The notes below the pieces were generated by a model, which saw nothing but the letters and a program-made list of their open reading frames with translations, searched no databases and had not been told where the DNA came from. The translations under genes and the position numbers were made by a program. A DNA stretch of 64,000 bases from the NCBI GenBank assembly GCA_014529385.2, contig CM043961.1, positions 11,638,478 through 11,702,477 of the forward strand, written 5' to 3'. Positions 47,734-61,088 of the stretch are shown one piece after another. Source of the DNA: Adiantum capillus-veneris. Its lineage: Eukaryota; Streptophyta; Polypodiopsida; Polypodiales; Pteridaceae. Each line of letters starts with the position of its first letter. Within the stretch, counting starts at the first letter, position 1.

Positions 47734-50700
47734 CTTTCTGTTGGACTATTACAAAATCCTCGTTTGACCAAATAAGTGTCATCTTTCTCATACCAAGCAC
47801 CAGGAGATTGATTCAACCCATACAAAGCCTTGTCCTCTTGTCCTTTTATGACAAAACCACGAGGCTGCGTTACATAAACTTCCTCAAATATGTCACCATT
47901 CAAGAAAGCACTAACAATGTCTGATTGATGTACATCCCAACCAAAATGAGCAGACAATGCACATAGAAAACGCACAGTAGTCATACGACAAGTGGGAGAA
48001 AAAGTCTCTTCATAATCTATGCCTTTTTGCTGTGCATAACCCTTTGCAACAAGTTGAGCCTTATGGCGATCGATCTCACCATCCGGCTTGCATTTCAACT
48101 TGTAAACCCACTTCATACCAATGGCCTTTTTGCCAGGAGCCAAATCACATAAAGTCCATGTGTCATTTTCTATGAGTACATCATATTCTGATTGCATGGC
48201 AGCTATCCAATTTTCTGAATTATGTGCTTCATCAAAAGATAGAGGCTCCTCAACATCATGTAAGCTAGACAAAGCCAAAGCATAACAATCTGATGCATAA
48301 GATGCATGGCGAGAGCTTGAACGAGTACGACTAGACAAAGGTGCATCCAATTTACTGTCACGCAAAGTGTGCACCAGCCATTTTGGCATACCTCTAGCTT
48401 GCTCATTTTCAGCTCTTTCCTCATCAAGTACATCATGTACACCTGCATCAGTAATAGGCTGATCTATAACATTTTCAGAAACCCCCATAGGGTGTACATT
48501 TGCCTCATTGGAACTTACATAAGTATTTCCACCACTGAAAAGAGGCAACAAAGTGTCCTAAATGTCCTATGAGCTTATATTATTGTCTCTAGTACATGAC
48601 AACAACAACTGAACAGAATATTCCACAAACACTACATCCCGTGAAACCAGAATACGTTTTGTTTGAGGATGATACAACCTGTAACCTTTGCTTTCAGCAC
48701 TATAACCAACAAAAATACATTTGACAGCCTTATCATCCAATTTTCTGCGCTGTGTTTGTGGCACCAAAGCATATGCCAAACAGCCAAAAACACGCATGTG
48801 CTCAATAGAAGGCTTTCTATCATGCCATGCTTCATATGGAATAATAGACTGCAAAGCTTTCGTAGGACACTTGTTTAGTACATAAGTGGCACACATGATG
48901 GCTACAAGCCAAAAAGAATGCGACAAAGCTTGACTTTATCATGCCATTTCCGTAAGTGACCTGTTTTTCCTCTCAGCAACACCATTTTGCTGAGGTGTAT
49001 AAGGAACTGTATGTTGATGTTTTATCCCACGACTAGCCAGAAATGCATTAAATTCATGAGACATATACTCCCCCCCTCGATCGGAACGGAGGGTGCCCAT
49101 AGTACATTTTGAGACATTTTCAGCCAGAGCCAGAAATTGTTTGAAGCGCTTTAAGCGGAAATACCCATGCATGCCTGGAGTAATCATCAATGAAAGTCAC
49201 GAAATAAAGGTAATTGCCCAAGGATGGAGTTTGCACGGGCCCACAAACATCACTATGCACAAGCTGCAACCTGCATGTGGCCCGAACTGAACCATCCTTT
49301 GGAAACTTAGAACACTGCATCTTACCCAAAATACAACCTTCACAAACATGTTGGATAGGTGCTTCAAGAGGTGGCAAAGAAGCAACCATATCAGATTTTT
49401 GCAAACGCAGCAAACTGGCAAAATTCAGATGACCAAAACGTGCATGCCAAAGTTTTGCATCTGAAATAGCCCTTGAATCTGCAACAACATTTGTAAAATT
49501 TTGTCCACACTTGCCATACAAAGTGAGCTTATACAGCCCAGATGCAACGATTTCATCACCAAAACTAAGATACTGGACTGTACATCTGTCATCCACAAAT
49601 TTGACTACAAGTCCAAGTCTAGCAAGTGCAGATACAAACAAAAGATTCTTCTTGATCCCAGGTACATAAAGTGCATCAACAAGTCTGAAAGAACTACCAT
49701 TAGAAGCGGTAAGCATAATCTTTCCAACTCCCTGAACCGGATAAGAGGCATTGTTGGCACAAGTGACTGAATTCCCATGAGGGACAGACTCGAGAGAGGT
49801 GAACAATTCACGATGTGAGGTAATGTGATTTGTAGCACCACTGTCGAAATACCACACATGTGAATCTGCAGCAACTGAAAAGCATGCATCATGGATAGCA
49901 GGATTGTAAGTGCACTCTACATAAAAGCCCATTCTGCATCAACATCAGCAACATAGTCTCCTTTCACAGAAGACTCAAAAATGGCTGGATTTGTAGTGGA
50001 ACCAGCATTTGCAGTGGAACCACCCTCTATCTTCTTAGCCTCTTTTGCCTTCAACTTAGGACACTGCTTGATCAAGTGATCATTAGCTTTACAATAATGG
50101 CAATGCATATTCTTTTTGCCCTTATCACCAGAATTGCCAGACGAAGTTTTGCCAGCAGAAGCATTGGGAACAGAAGTTTTGCCACTCGCAACAGAACCAT
50201 AAGAAGTGGCTGCATTGCCGTTACCACCTTTCTTTGAGAAGCAATAAAAGCCTGTTCAACTGCACAATGTCTAGTCCTGTTGTTTTTTCTAGAAAGTGAC
50301 TCTTGCAACAACAATGTGCATAATGCATCAAACTTGACAAAATCTGGATTTCCTTGGGTCATAAGTCTCCAAGTACTAGCAAAAGTCTGGTAAGAATTTG
50401 ATAAGGCATCAAGAACAATCTGCACAAGGAAACTGTCTGAAATGATTTCATTTGCAGAAATAAGTTGCTCATTGATATCCTTGACTATCAAGGAAAGTGT
50501 CCATATCATCTTCCTCATGCATAATCTTTGACTTCAGCTCTTTACGCAGCAAAGCAATTTTAGCCTCATTGCGACTTGCATAAAGACCAGCCAAAACATC
50601 CCAAGGCTGTTTTGCAGATTTTGTTGAACAGATGTGAGGAACAATAGTGCGCTTCACAGACAACACAATCAATGCATGAGCCTTTGCATCCTTTACATCC

Positions 50701-51011
50701 CAACGAGCTTGTTATGTCGTAGGCAAAACAACTCTAATGGCAACAATCCTTGCAACAAGACCTGTAACATCCTCAACATTGCCTACATCCTCAGAACTAG
50801 GATGTACATCAATGCCCTGCACAATATTCCAGACGCCCTTTGACACAAGAACGTGTTGCATCATATAAGCCCACATAGGGTAATTGTCCCCATCCAACCT
50901 GTCCTCAGCAGCAAACATCTTGAAGACATCTGTGTTGTTGTCAGCCATGGTAAATGTTGCACCTAATGTGAAAACTGTCCGAAAATAGGAGAAATAGAGT
51001 GGGAACAACAC
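47734..51011 (-). pseudogene. Copia-A gag and pol, 5' portion
   Basis: From right to left the parts are gag (about 50100-51011; DGDNYPMWAYMMQHVL), a CCHC knuckle CHYCKANDHLIKQC near 50070-50110, protease with the DSGATNH active site near 49840, the pre-integrase motif LWHARFGHLNF, the integrase core with LVHSDVCGPVQ and NGVAERKNRSLTEM (about 49300-48900), then the start of reverse transcriptase WVYKLKCKPDGEIDRHKAQL. The order protease, integrase, reverse transcriptase is diagnostic of Ty1/copia. It is a fossil with many breaks. Confidence 0.9.
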
Positions 51012-51246
51012 GTGCTATGTAGCACAAACCGTAGAAGACTGCAAGGCACCTGTTATGCAAAAAACGGCACTGACAGAAATTCTGCACAAAATGACGAATT
51101 TGCCTGTGCAGACCTGCCTGTAGTGGAAACGGAGGCCAAAATGCGAACGCTTGCCAAACCTCACTGTAATCGGAGAAAGTGAGCAGGTGTGTGCTGGAGC
51201 AACTGGCGACTAAGCTCGGGAGGACGTAACCTGCTCTGACACCAAT

Positions 51247-51473
51247 TGTTGGAATTAGGGTTGCAGAAAAATGCACACAGCTTGGAGAAGACGAAGGAAG
51301 CTCAAAGCACACAATAGAGAGTGCGTTACTCAGTGTGCAACGGAAAGATAGATAGGCCTAGAGTGATGGGCGTATATATAATGCACGGGGGAAAAAACCT
51401 CCTAAAGAGGGAAAAAATGCCCCAGCGGTCCTAGTGTGTTCACACACATCTCTACCACATGTATACGGTAACA
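51247..51473 (-). repeat. 5' LTR of Copia-A
   Basis: It is followed, on the minus strand, by the primer site at 51233-51244. The TATATATA core lies near 51373-51380. Confidence 0.93.
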
Positions 51474-51554
51474 ATTTCAACCACTATCAAGGCAAGAAAA
51501 ATACATTTTTCCTAACCGATCAAATTAAAGAGAAACTTGAAATTCTCCCGGTCT

Positions 51555-51670
51555 TCACGTCAAACTTTGAAGATTTTGTCAATAATTACACTAAAACTTG
51601 TGTAAATTTACCGGTTTTCTTAAAGGCAGGCTCAAAATCTAACAAAGATTCTCTAATGTCAACCGGTTAA
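51555..51670 (+). repeat. Diverged inverted repeat, left arm
   Basis: It matches the reverse complement of 53158-53280 at roughly two thirds of positions by eye. Shared words include GTAATTAC or ATAATTACACTAAAACTT and CTCAAAATCTAAC. Both arms can be translated into a similar peptide (YTKTCVNLPVF and YNKTFVRFPLS), so they may be remnants of one coding family. Confidence 0.55.
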
Positions 51671-51764
51671 AATACACTAGACCTCGGTTTTTTTCTAATA
51701 CTGACCACTACGTCTACACCACACCAAAAAAAAAAAGAGAACATGGAAGATTCTTGTCCAGATT

Positions 51765-51816
<52 letters not shown>

Positions 51817-51833
51817 TCTCTTTCTCTCTCTTT
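51765..51833 (+). repeat. Compound (TC)n(AC)n microsatellite
   Basis: A TC run, then an AC run, then a CT-rich tail. Confidence 0.9.
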
Positions 51834-53157
51834 GGAAGTAGGTATATTTGCACCACACAGAAAAAAGAGAAAATAGATTCTTGTCCAGATTCAATTTTCT
51901 ATCTCTCGATTGGAGACAAGGAAGGCTCTCTCGCTCTCTTTCTCTATTCTAGGAACAGTGCTAGCAAGGCCTTTCTCTCTGTCTTTGGAAGCACAAGAGG
52001 CAGCGCCAGCGAGATACCTCACTTCATAATGTAATGGTTGTTGTAAAGCTTGTATTGCTCGATGCTTGCTTGTACTTCTTCCCCTTGAGAAGTCGCCAAT
52101 TTTTCTCCTAGTTTGAGCCTTGATGGGGCTTCCATTGGTGGTGCTCTTCCCCCTTGTGAGGCTCCACCGCTTCCTTGCCTCTATGTGCTTACCATTTCAC
52201 CTATGGTCACTCTGATAAACGAGAAAAGCTTGTGCTCCTATTCTTCAAGATCTCTCTACTCTTTGCAAAAGCCCAATTGTTGTGTTACAAGATTGGGCAT
52301 CCTCTTATTGTATGTAGTTAACTACAATTGGGATAGCTGACATATAATGGTTAATTATTGTAATGTTTTTTCTATTTTTACTGATAGTGAGTTGATGATG
52401 TGTAGATTAGAGCTTTGGGAGTTGAGGAGAAGGCACCACCAATAAATCATTCTCTCGATTTATTTTCATTTCCACTATGACTCCCTTGTAAATAATTAAT
52501 GAGAACTCACCCTACAGAGGATCATGCAATAAGTGATAACCACCACTCATAACTAAATTGGAACTAAGTGTAAAGAGGGGCCTCCAAATTTTGGCACCAA
52601 TAAGCAATAACAAAAATTAAATGCCAAAGTCATTTAATTAACCATTTATGTGCAAGATTCCTCTCTCTCCAATCTTATGCTATGCTATATATTCTCAAAT
52701 CATGTCTGCATCTCCTTCCCTTACAATCTTTCACTATCAAGTCTATTCTATGTTGTGTGTGTATGGTGTTGTAGATCCCAATACTTTTTGACAATTTGTA
52801 CACAACTCCGGGTTAATTGGGATATGCATGGCATGCTAGAAGCATTTGCATTTTAAATTATTGCACATGTATGCCTGTTTAGCATGATTTGATGTTGCTG
52901 CATATAAATGATTAGATAGAATTTGAAAGCATTTGCTGATGTTTACATTGAAATTTGAATGCTATGTTTATTCTTTTAAGCTCATAAGTTTTTGACATAG
53001 TTTGGTCGTTCTCGACTGGAAAGAGATGGAAAGCTTACCAGCTAGAGAGAGTTTCAAGGTGAGTATTACAATAAGAGGTCTTGAGTTTAGTCTTAGCCAA
53101 AGTAGATCTTCGAAGTCCTGTGAGTTTTCCCTAACTTGTGTTAATGTATGTTAGTCG

Positions 53158-53280
53158 GTCAAGATTGTAAAATCCCAGTTAGATTTTGAGTTTACCTTTG
53201 AGGAAAGCGGGAAGCGTACAAAAGTTTTATTGTAATTACTGAGAAAAGCTTTAAATTTTGACTTAAAATTCGGGAGAGAT
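53158..53280 (-). repeat. Diverged inverted repeat, right arm
   Basis: Counterpart of 51555-51670 in the opposite orientation, 1.5 kb away. Confidence 0.55.
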
Positions 53281-53764
53281 AGAGATGGTGAGATTCGAGA
53301 GAATAGGGGGAGAGAACACTTGAGTTTAGTTCTTGTCAAATAGACCTTTTTAGATCTCGAGGATTGCTTGTATAATGTAAAAAACTTTTTAAAGGCGGGA
53401 ATGAGGTCTTAAAAGACCATTGGAAAGAATTTGAAAAAATAAATAAACAAAAATTCTATGATGCTGGTCGGGCACCTCAGAACCGCCGCTGAAGGGGGTT
53501 GCCAAAACGAGAGGGTCGCCGAAAAGAGATCGCGAGTGTGAGCAGTAGGAGAGGAGAGAGAATTGCTGGTCTGTAGAGCTGTGTGTATGTGTGTGTTAGT
53601 TAGAGAGAGAGAAAGAAATTCTATTAACACTAGTGAGAGGAGGAGCAGTTTGTAGTGCCCAATATGTGTGTGTGGGTCGTGTGTGTGTAGAAAAAGAATC
53701 GCTGGTTAGTTAGAGAGCAAGAAACCGTTGTATGCCTGTGTGCTTGCTTGTGTGGGCGCAGTTA

Positions 53765-54499
<735 letters not shown>

Positions 54500-55370
54500 C
54501 AAAAAGAAATGCTTGAAATTTGAAAATCTAGGAACAAGATTTTCGGCCTATCACCCACAAACGGATGGCCAAAGTGAGATAGCCAATCTCACGATACTCA
54601 ATCTACTCCAGACTTATGTTACCGAAGTAGATCAACGCTCACAATGGGAAAAGTACTTACCTCTTGTAGAGTATGCCTACAATAATACTGTACATACTTC
54701 TACGGGAAAAGCACCTTTTGAGATCATTGAGGGAAGACCTAAAAGTCCCTTGCTACTCAAAGTACATGGGAAGATCTTCGCCGCCGATGAGTATAGCCGT
54801 GACCTACAAGAATCTTTTCAAAATATTAAGGAGGCTATATCCATCTCTCAACAAAGGCAAAAAGCTGTTGCTGATAAGCACAGAAGAGCCTTAATGTTCA
54901 AAGAAAATGATTGGGTCTTACTCAAGTTTCCTAAGGCTTGATTAAGGCAAACGACGGGCAAAAATCCTATGGGCCATCAAAAGTATTATGCTAAACTAGC
55001 AAAAAGATACTATGGTCCTTTCCAAATCTTGAAGCCCGTCAATGAGACGGCTTATCAACTCAAGTTGCCCAACCATTGGCTCATACATAATGCCTTTCAT
55101 ATAAGCCTACTTAAGCCCTACAAAGGAGAGCCACCAACTGAACCAATTATTGAAGACCCTCCTGAAGTTGAAGACCAAGAAGAGGTGCTACAACCCGAAG
55201 CTGTTCTTCGGCATGAAGACAAGGTACTACGACATGGTAAGATTATCTGACGGTATCTTATTAAGTTCAAAAATTATCCTTTTGAAGATGCTAGATGGAT
55301 GCAAGGAATGCAGCTTAAGGATAGTATGAACCTTGTCAATGCTTACAATGCTACATTAGAGTAAGCAAAT
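54500..55370 (+). pseudogene. Chromovirus (Ty3) fragment: integrase end and chromodomain
   Basis: The plus strand encodes SAYHPQTDGQSEIANLTILN and EYAYNNTVHTSTGKAPFEII, the C-terminal half of a Ty3 integrase core. AKRYYGPFQILKPVNETAYQLKLP and HNAFHISLLKPYKG follow, the region before the chromodomain. It ends with a chromodomain-like segment (KIIRYLIKFKNYPFEDARWM, near 55230-55310). Chromodomain-tailed integrases define chromoviruses. No LTR is recognised on either side. It is a broken fragment of undetermined age. Confidence 0.85.
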
Positions 55371-58300
55371 GTACAAATTTCTTTTAAATGACTCATGTTT
55401 TGGTCTTATAAGACTAGTCCCATGATAAAGGGTTTACTATCCCGAATGTGAGTAAGAAGGGTGATGACTCTTTCATAAAAGAGTTTCTAGAATCTCCTGA
55501 TGAAGCGTCTGAGGATCATTCTGCTGATGAATCACCGATTGCTTTTAAGCTACAAGAAGAGAAAGAAATTACAAAAGGTATAGCACCTTGTCCAGAAAGG
55601 TTACAGACACCTGTAGCTCATAGAAAGAGCGTACCAGAGACCTTTAATTTATGGGAATCTATGAAAGATTGCAAAATATCATTGGACTTGAACACTTTAG
55701 TAGAGATGTGTCCTCTTTGTAATAAGAAACAATTATATCATAAGCTCGTATGTAGGAGAGGGAAGATAAAAAGCTCTAAAATGATGGAGCGAGCTAAAGA
55801 AAAAGGAGTTCAAGTAGTAGATATGTTTATGGATCTAGAAGCACCTACTATTTCCTTGGAAATAGGAAGCCATAGTGTGACCGAAGTGCAATTAGATGGT
55901 GGAGCAGTAGTCAATTTAATGACTGAGCAAACTATGGGAGAGTTGGGATTGAAACAAGTGGAACCTACCAACATTATTCTACACTTGGCCAATCAACGAC
56001 ATGTAAAATCTTTAGGGATTTTACAAGGGGTCAAGTCTATAGTGGCAAGCCTTGAGTTTCATGTGAGTTACTTGATAGTCCGACCACATTCGTATGGGGC
56101 CTCTTTCCCAATATTGTTAGGAAGACCTTGGCTTGTACAAGCCAGGTGTGTGTAAAGTTGGTATAAAGGAGTGATCACTATTGGTCCTTGCGATGATAGA
56201 TTAGAATTGTGAGTTGTCTCTAAGGAGTTTTTGAGGGAGTATAAAAATTCGATTGTGTCAGAACGGAAGAGAACACAGATTATAGTGGCGATAAATCAGA
56301 GGATGAAGAAGCAGTTAAACAAAGCTTCTCATTAGATACGGATAAATATTCTCGATTTCTGCACAATGGTTACCATATGCGGATAGAGGATGATTCCACT
56401 GGGACAATCTTCACATTAGAAGGTGTTGGTAATTATGCCCGTCACCTAGGAATGGGTGAATACGAAGTTCATTATTCTTCAGGTTATGCCCGTCACCTAG
56501 GAATGGGTGAATACGAATTTCATTATTCTTCAGGTTATGATTCTGATAAGGACATTGCACAATGGTTGTCCACCTCATTTGAGTGTTTGGCAAACTGTTT
56601 TAATATAACCTTGGAGGATGACTTAGAGGATATGGATAAGCCTGAAGGAAAATCCAATGCATTAGTAGAAGTAAACGGTATTTGGAAACAATTAGAAAAG
56701 GAGCGTGAGTTAGCAGACAAAGCTATGGCCCAAGTGCTACAAAAAATGGCCCGATTAGAAAAAGAAAAAGGACAGGCTATTTTAGAGGCTAAGCAAAGCA
56801 AATAATTATTGAAGCAATGAAAAGATTATTATAAACAGGAAGATATGGAAGAACAGTCAGAAGAATATGGGATCATTGATGTCCCTGGATTCCACACTGA
56901 GGACTCTTTAATGATTGAAGTAACACTTGATACCTATATGGTAAATATTGATGACTTGTCAACAAAGAGTTATGAAACTGTGATTGTACCCTGTTGTGGG
57001 ACACAATCTGTGGCTGGTGTGGGTGATACATAAAAAATAAAAATGAAGAGTTTGGATCTCTTATAAATAAACATGACCTACTTGAAAATGTTGTTTATAA
57101 GGAGGAGGAAAAACATCCTCTAATTAGGGCTATGCCCCGTACACAATCCTCCTTTGTATTATCTTAATTGTTCAATGGGAAGTGTCATAAGGAAAATTCT
57201 TGACATTGGGAAGTCAATTAAAGGAGAAGTGTTGGAGCGTTTCAAAGAAGTACTTACAAAGTATCAACATGCTTTTGCATGCTTGTATAAAGACCTACGA
57301 GGAGTCAAGCCTGAGTTATGTCAGCACTATATTGACTTAGAACTTTGAGCTTGACCTATTTGTCAACGTCAGCATCGCACCAATCCTGTTTATGCTGAAT
57401 TGGTTAAGGCAAAAATAATGAAACTCTTGGATGTGGGATTTATTTATGCGGTGCCCAAGAAAAATAAGAAAATTTGTATTTGTGTAGATTATAGAAAACT
57501 TAATGGGAAAACTAAGAAAGATCATTTCCCTTTGCCCTTTACCGATCAGGTTTTAGATCGTGCTGCTAGATATGCTCTTTACTCCTTTATGGATGGATTC
57601 AGTGGCTATAATCAAATTCAAATACGTGAAGATGATCAATCAAAAACTACTTTTACTACTGAATGGGGAACATTTGCTTATCGAGTTACGTCATTTGGGC
57701 TATGTAATGCCCCTGCCACATTCTAACGTGTTATGATTGCAGCTTATCAAGATTTCCTGCAAAAGTGGATGGAAATTTTCTTAGATGATTTTTCAGTGCA
57801 AGGAACTGAAGAGGATATGCCTAAAAAGTTGACCTTACTGTTTGAACGTAGCATTGTAATGGGCCTTTCTTTAAACCTTGAGAAGTGTGTCTTTGGGGTA
57901 ACCAAAGGAATACTATTAGGGCATGTTGTCTCTCGGGATGGCATTACGGTTGATGAGAGTAATGTTAGTAAAATCAAAGATTTTCCAGTACCAAGGGCAT
58001 GCAAATTACTATAGGAGATTCATTTTTAACTTTGCTTCAATTGTGGGACCTCTAACAAATTTGCTTAAAAAGGATATAGGTTATGTGTGGACTGACAAAT
58101 GTCAAGTTTTGAAGACATTAAAGACGGGTTAGTAAAAGCACCAATTCTAGTGAGTCCTTATTGGACAAAAGAATTTCATATTCATGTTGATGCATCTCAT
58201 ACAGTAGTTGGGGCTGTGTTGTGTCAGGCTGATGATAAGAAAGTTGATCATCCAATCTATTATGCTAGTAGGGTCTTAAGTTACCCTGAGCATGATTACA

Positions 58301-60449
58301 CTACGACTGAAAAAGAATGTATGTCTATGGTTTTCTCTGTTGATAGATTTAGGCATTATCTATTGGGAAATCATTTTGTATTTTATGTGGATCATGCCAC
58401 ATTGAAATACTTGTTAGATAAACCAGAGTTTTTTGAAAGAGTGATTCGATGGATGTTGCTTTTACAAGAGTTTGACTTTGAAGTAGTTGTACGACCAGGC
58501 AAGTCACACGTGTTAGCTGATCATCTTTCTAGATTACTTACTGATGATGTAGAGAGGGGAGTTGATGATGACTTACTCAATGCTAACTTGTTTCTGGTTG
58601 AAAGTGAGTCACTTGGTATGCAAACATAGCTAACTTTCTTAGTGCGTCTGAATATCCTCATAAAGCGACTAAGCATGAAAAGAAGAAACTATTTCTTTAA
58701 GCCCGTCATTATTCATTGATGGGGGTTTTCTTATATCGTTATTTTCCTTGTGAACAAATCTACAGACGATGCTTAAGAGAGGATGAGATTTATCAAGTTT
58801 TAAAGGCATTACATGATGAGCCTTGTGGAGGCCATTTTGCAAGGGAATTAACTGCAAGAAAAGTATTGATGGCAGGATATTGGTGGCCGACTGTTTATAA
58901 AGACTCCTTCAGAACATTGTAAAGAGTGTGATAAATGTCAGCGAGTTGGTCGACCCACTGCGCAATATGCAACGCTGTTAACACCAATACTAGCTTTGAA
59001 TCCATTTGAGAAATGGGGAATAGATTTTGTAGGACCCATAGATCCTCCATCCCAATATCATTCTAATCAATATATTTTGGTTTGTATAGACTATGTTACC
59101 AAGTGGGTTGAAGCTAAACCCCTAACAACTGATAGAGCCTTAGATGTGGCTAAGTTCCTCTATGAGGATATCATTACAAGATTTGGTTGTCCACTAGAGC
59201 TGATTAGCGATCGAGTATCTCAGTTCCTTAATGACACTATTAGGGAATTGACCGAGCTATATAAAATTAAACATCGAAAGTCTACATCTTATTATCCACG
59301 TGCAAATGGGCAAGTGGAAGTTACCAACAAAATTTTGGGTAGCATTTTAACAAAAACGGTAGCTGATAATCGCCATGATTGGGATGAACGATTACCTAAA
59401 GCATTATGGGCTTATCGCACCACTTTTAAGGTGACAACCCAAAATACACTCTTCACTTTAGTTTATGGTGTTGAAGCTATATTTCCAATCGAAAAGGAGA
59501 TTTCAACCCTAAGGGTTTCCTTATCTAATAAACTTGGTGAAGAGGAATCTTTAAAAGATAGGTTGTTTACCTTGACCAAACTCGACGAGATGTGTTTTCT
59601 AGCCTTACAAAGTCTTGAGGCTATGCAAAAGAGACGTAAAGTTTGGCATGATCGCCATATCAAAGTTCGGAAATTTCAAAGAAACGATAAGGTTTTAATT
59701 TATGATAGTCGTCACTATAAATTCCTGGAAAATTGCAAATACGATGGTTAGGTCCTTTTAAATTACTTCGGACCTTCACTAATGGGTCCTTGTTAGTTCA
59801 GGACATTGACAAAGCTTTAGATCCTTTCAAAGTCAATGGTCTGCGAGTGAAACACTATTTCACTTAGTAAAAAAAAACAACATAAGGGCAAAACCATTTT
59901 ATTAAAAAAAAGAGAGAGAAAAAATTTAGTTGTAGTAGCAGTCTGTTTATTTTCTTCTTGCTTTAGAATGGGTGTTAAAAATGGTTATTTTATGGCAAGG
60001 ATTATCGCCCCATTCATCATCACATTTTTTCGCTCCATCTCCATTTGCTAAGTCATGGATACCTCTATAGACTACTTCTTTGCTGTGTTTAGACCCCTTT
60101 CATTCGTGGGTTAGGCATAGAGACTGTTGTCTACATGATTGCTGATATACATGAGGTAGAATGGCTATTACGATGGTGGGCCATGGGTTTTGACTTAGAG
60201 GTGCATGAATGGGATTATTTACGTTTTTTATTACACTTTTTGGCTATTTTTGTGAGAATGACCCTATCGCATTTATGGAGATGTTTCTTGTCTCAGATGA
60301 GGATATCATGGTTGACCCCATAGTAGATTTGGAGTTTATTACTCTTGATGATGAGGATGAGGGGGTATCCTTGGGTTTATCTAGGGGATTATATCATATA
60401 TTGTTGCCTAGACAGCAAGCAACACTCCAATATGGCCAAGCACAACCCT

Positions 60450-60520
60450 ATGCAGGGGGTCTTCAGTGTGCAACACCTTTTGGCTTAGCCAATGCACCTG
60501 CACTATTCCGTCATATGTAG
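60450..60520 (+). pseudogene. Stray second reverse-transcriptase-like motif
   Basis: The plus strand encodes TPFGLANAPALFRHM downstream of integrase. This is the motif normally found in the middle of reverse transcriptase (compare FGLCNAPATF at about 57700). The surroundings show no further polymerase similarity. It is probably a small remnant of another Ty3 copy. Confidence 0.5.
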
Positions 60521-60529
60521 CGAGAGGCT

Positions 60530-60720
60530 TTTTAAAAAAAAAACAAAAACAACAAAACAAAACCACAAAAATACAAACAAATTAAAAAAATCACAAAAAT
60601 CCAAAAAGGAATGTTTCCTTTTATGTTTGATTTTCTGTTTTATTCAAAACAAAGCACTAAAAAAAAAGCCAAACCACCAAAACAAAACAAAAAACAAAAA
60701 CTCATAAAAATTAGGAGTAG
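60530..60720 (+). repeat. A-rich (CAAAA-type) low-complexity spacer
   Basis: Two blocks of A with scattered C (about 60530-60600 and 60655-60705) flank a short T-rich segment. Such spacers occur before the 3' LTR in Tat/Athila elements. Confidence 0.7.
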
Positions 60721-60745
60721 GATAACTACATTCCTTTAGGGGGAG

Positions 60746-61088
60746 TGTAGTCTAATCTTTTTGTAGAACCGAGCAATTTTGTATGGAGAAGATACATGTT
60801 ACAAATTGGAGCTGATTGTCAAAGCTGTATCTGGGGATGTAGTTCTAAAGTGGAGCATTTTCAAGAAAATTAAGCAGGTGGTTTACTTCTAACTATAATA
60901 TTCAATTTTTTTTATTTTTTATTTTAGTTTTTATCATTTTTATGCTTGCTGTAATAGATGTGTCAATGACAAGTTAAGACCACACTAATCATAGTCATAT
61001 GACACTTGTTAGCTTAGGGAGTTTATATATTCTTTTTAACTTTCCTTTATTTAAACTTAGCAATCACCGATTGGTGACCAAGCTGTTA
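60746..61088. other. Possible LTR start, then unassigned DNA
   Basis: TGTAGTCTAATC follows the purine tract and could be an LTR start, but no partner copy lies in the window. The CACTA element begins at 61089, so this LTR would be interrupted. Confidence 0.35.

Larger units (their letters stand above)
33132..51473 (-). mobile_element. Ty1/copia LTR retrotransposon Copia-A, host of a nested Ty3 element
   Basis: The LTRs are 33132-33356 and 51247-51473, with plus-strand ends TGTTGGAATTAGGG and GGTAACA. The target duplication is exact: ATTTC at 33127-33131 and 51474-51478. The primer site on the minus strand is TGGTGTCAGAGC (51233-51244). I counted about 19 substitutions between the LTRs over 225 bp (near 8%), so this is the oldest level of the nest. 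Ty3-B (34470-47728) sits in its reverse transcriptase region. Without Ty3-B it would be about 5.1 kb. It is a fossil with many breaks. Confidence 0.94.
55440..60745 (+). mobile_element. Ty3/gypsy element of Tat/Athila (OTA) type, partial
   Basis: Protease (about 55820-56150) has LDGGAVVNLM and the flap-side FPILLGRPWLV. Reverse transcriptase (about 57390-58010) has VDYRKLN, DHFPLPF, FMDGFSGYNQIQI, FGLCNAPATF and the catalytic FLDDFSVQG. RNase H spans about 58100-58560. The integrase zinc region (about 58720-58960) and core (58996-59751; WGIDFVGPI, GQVEVTN) follow. DGFSGYNQI and DDFSV are typical of Tat/Athila relatives rather than chromoviruses. An A-rich spacer and a purine tract (AGGGGGAG, 60738-60745) end the element, and TGTAGTC after it may start an LTR. 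No 5' LTR is seen. Broken, many breaks. Confidence 0.85.
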
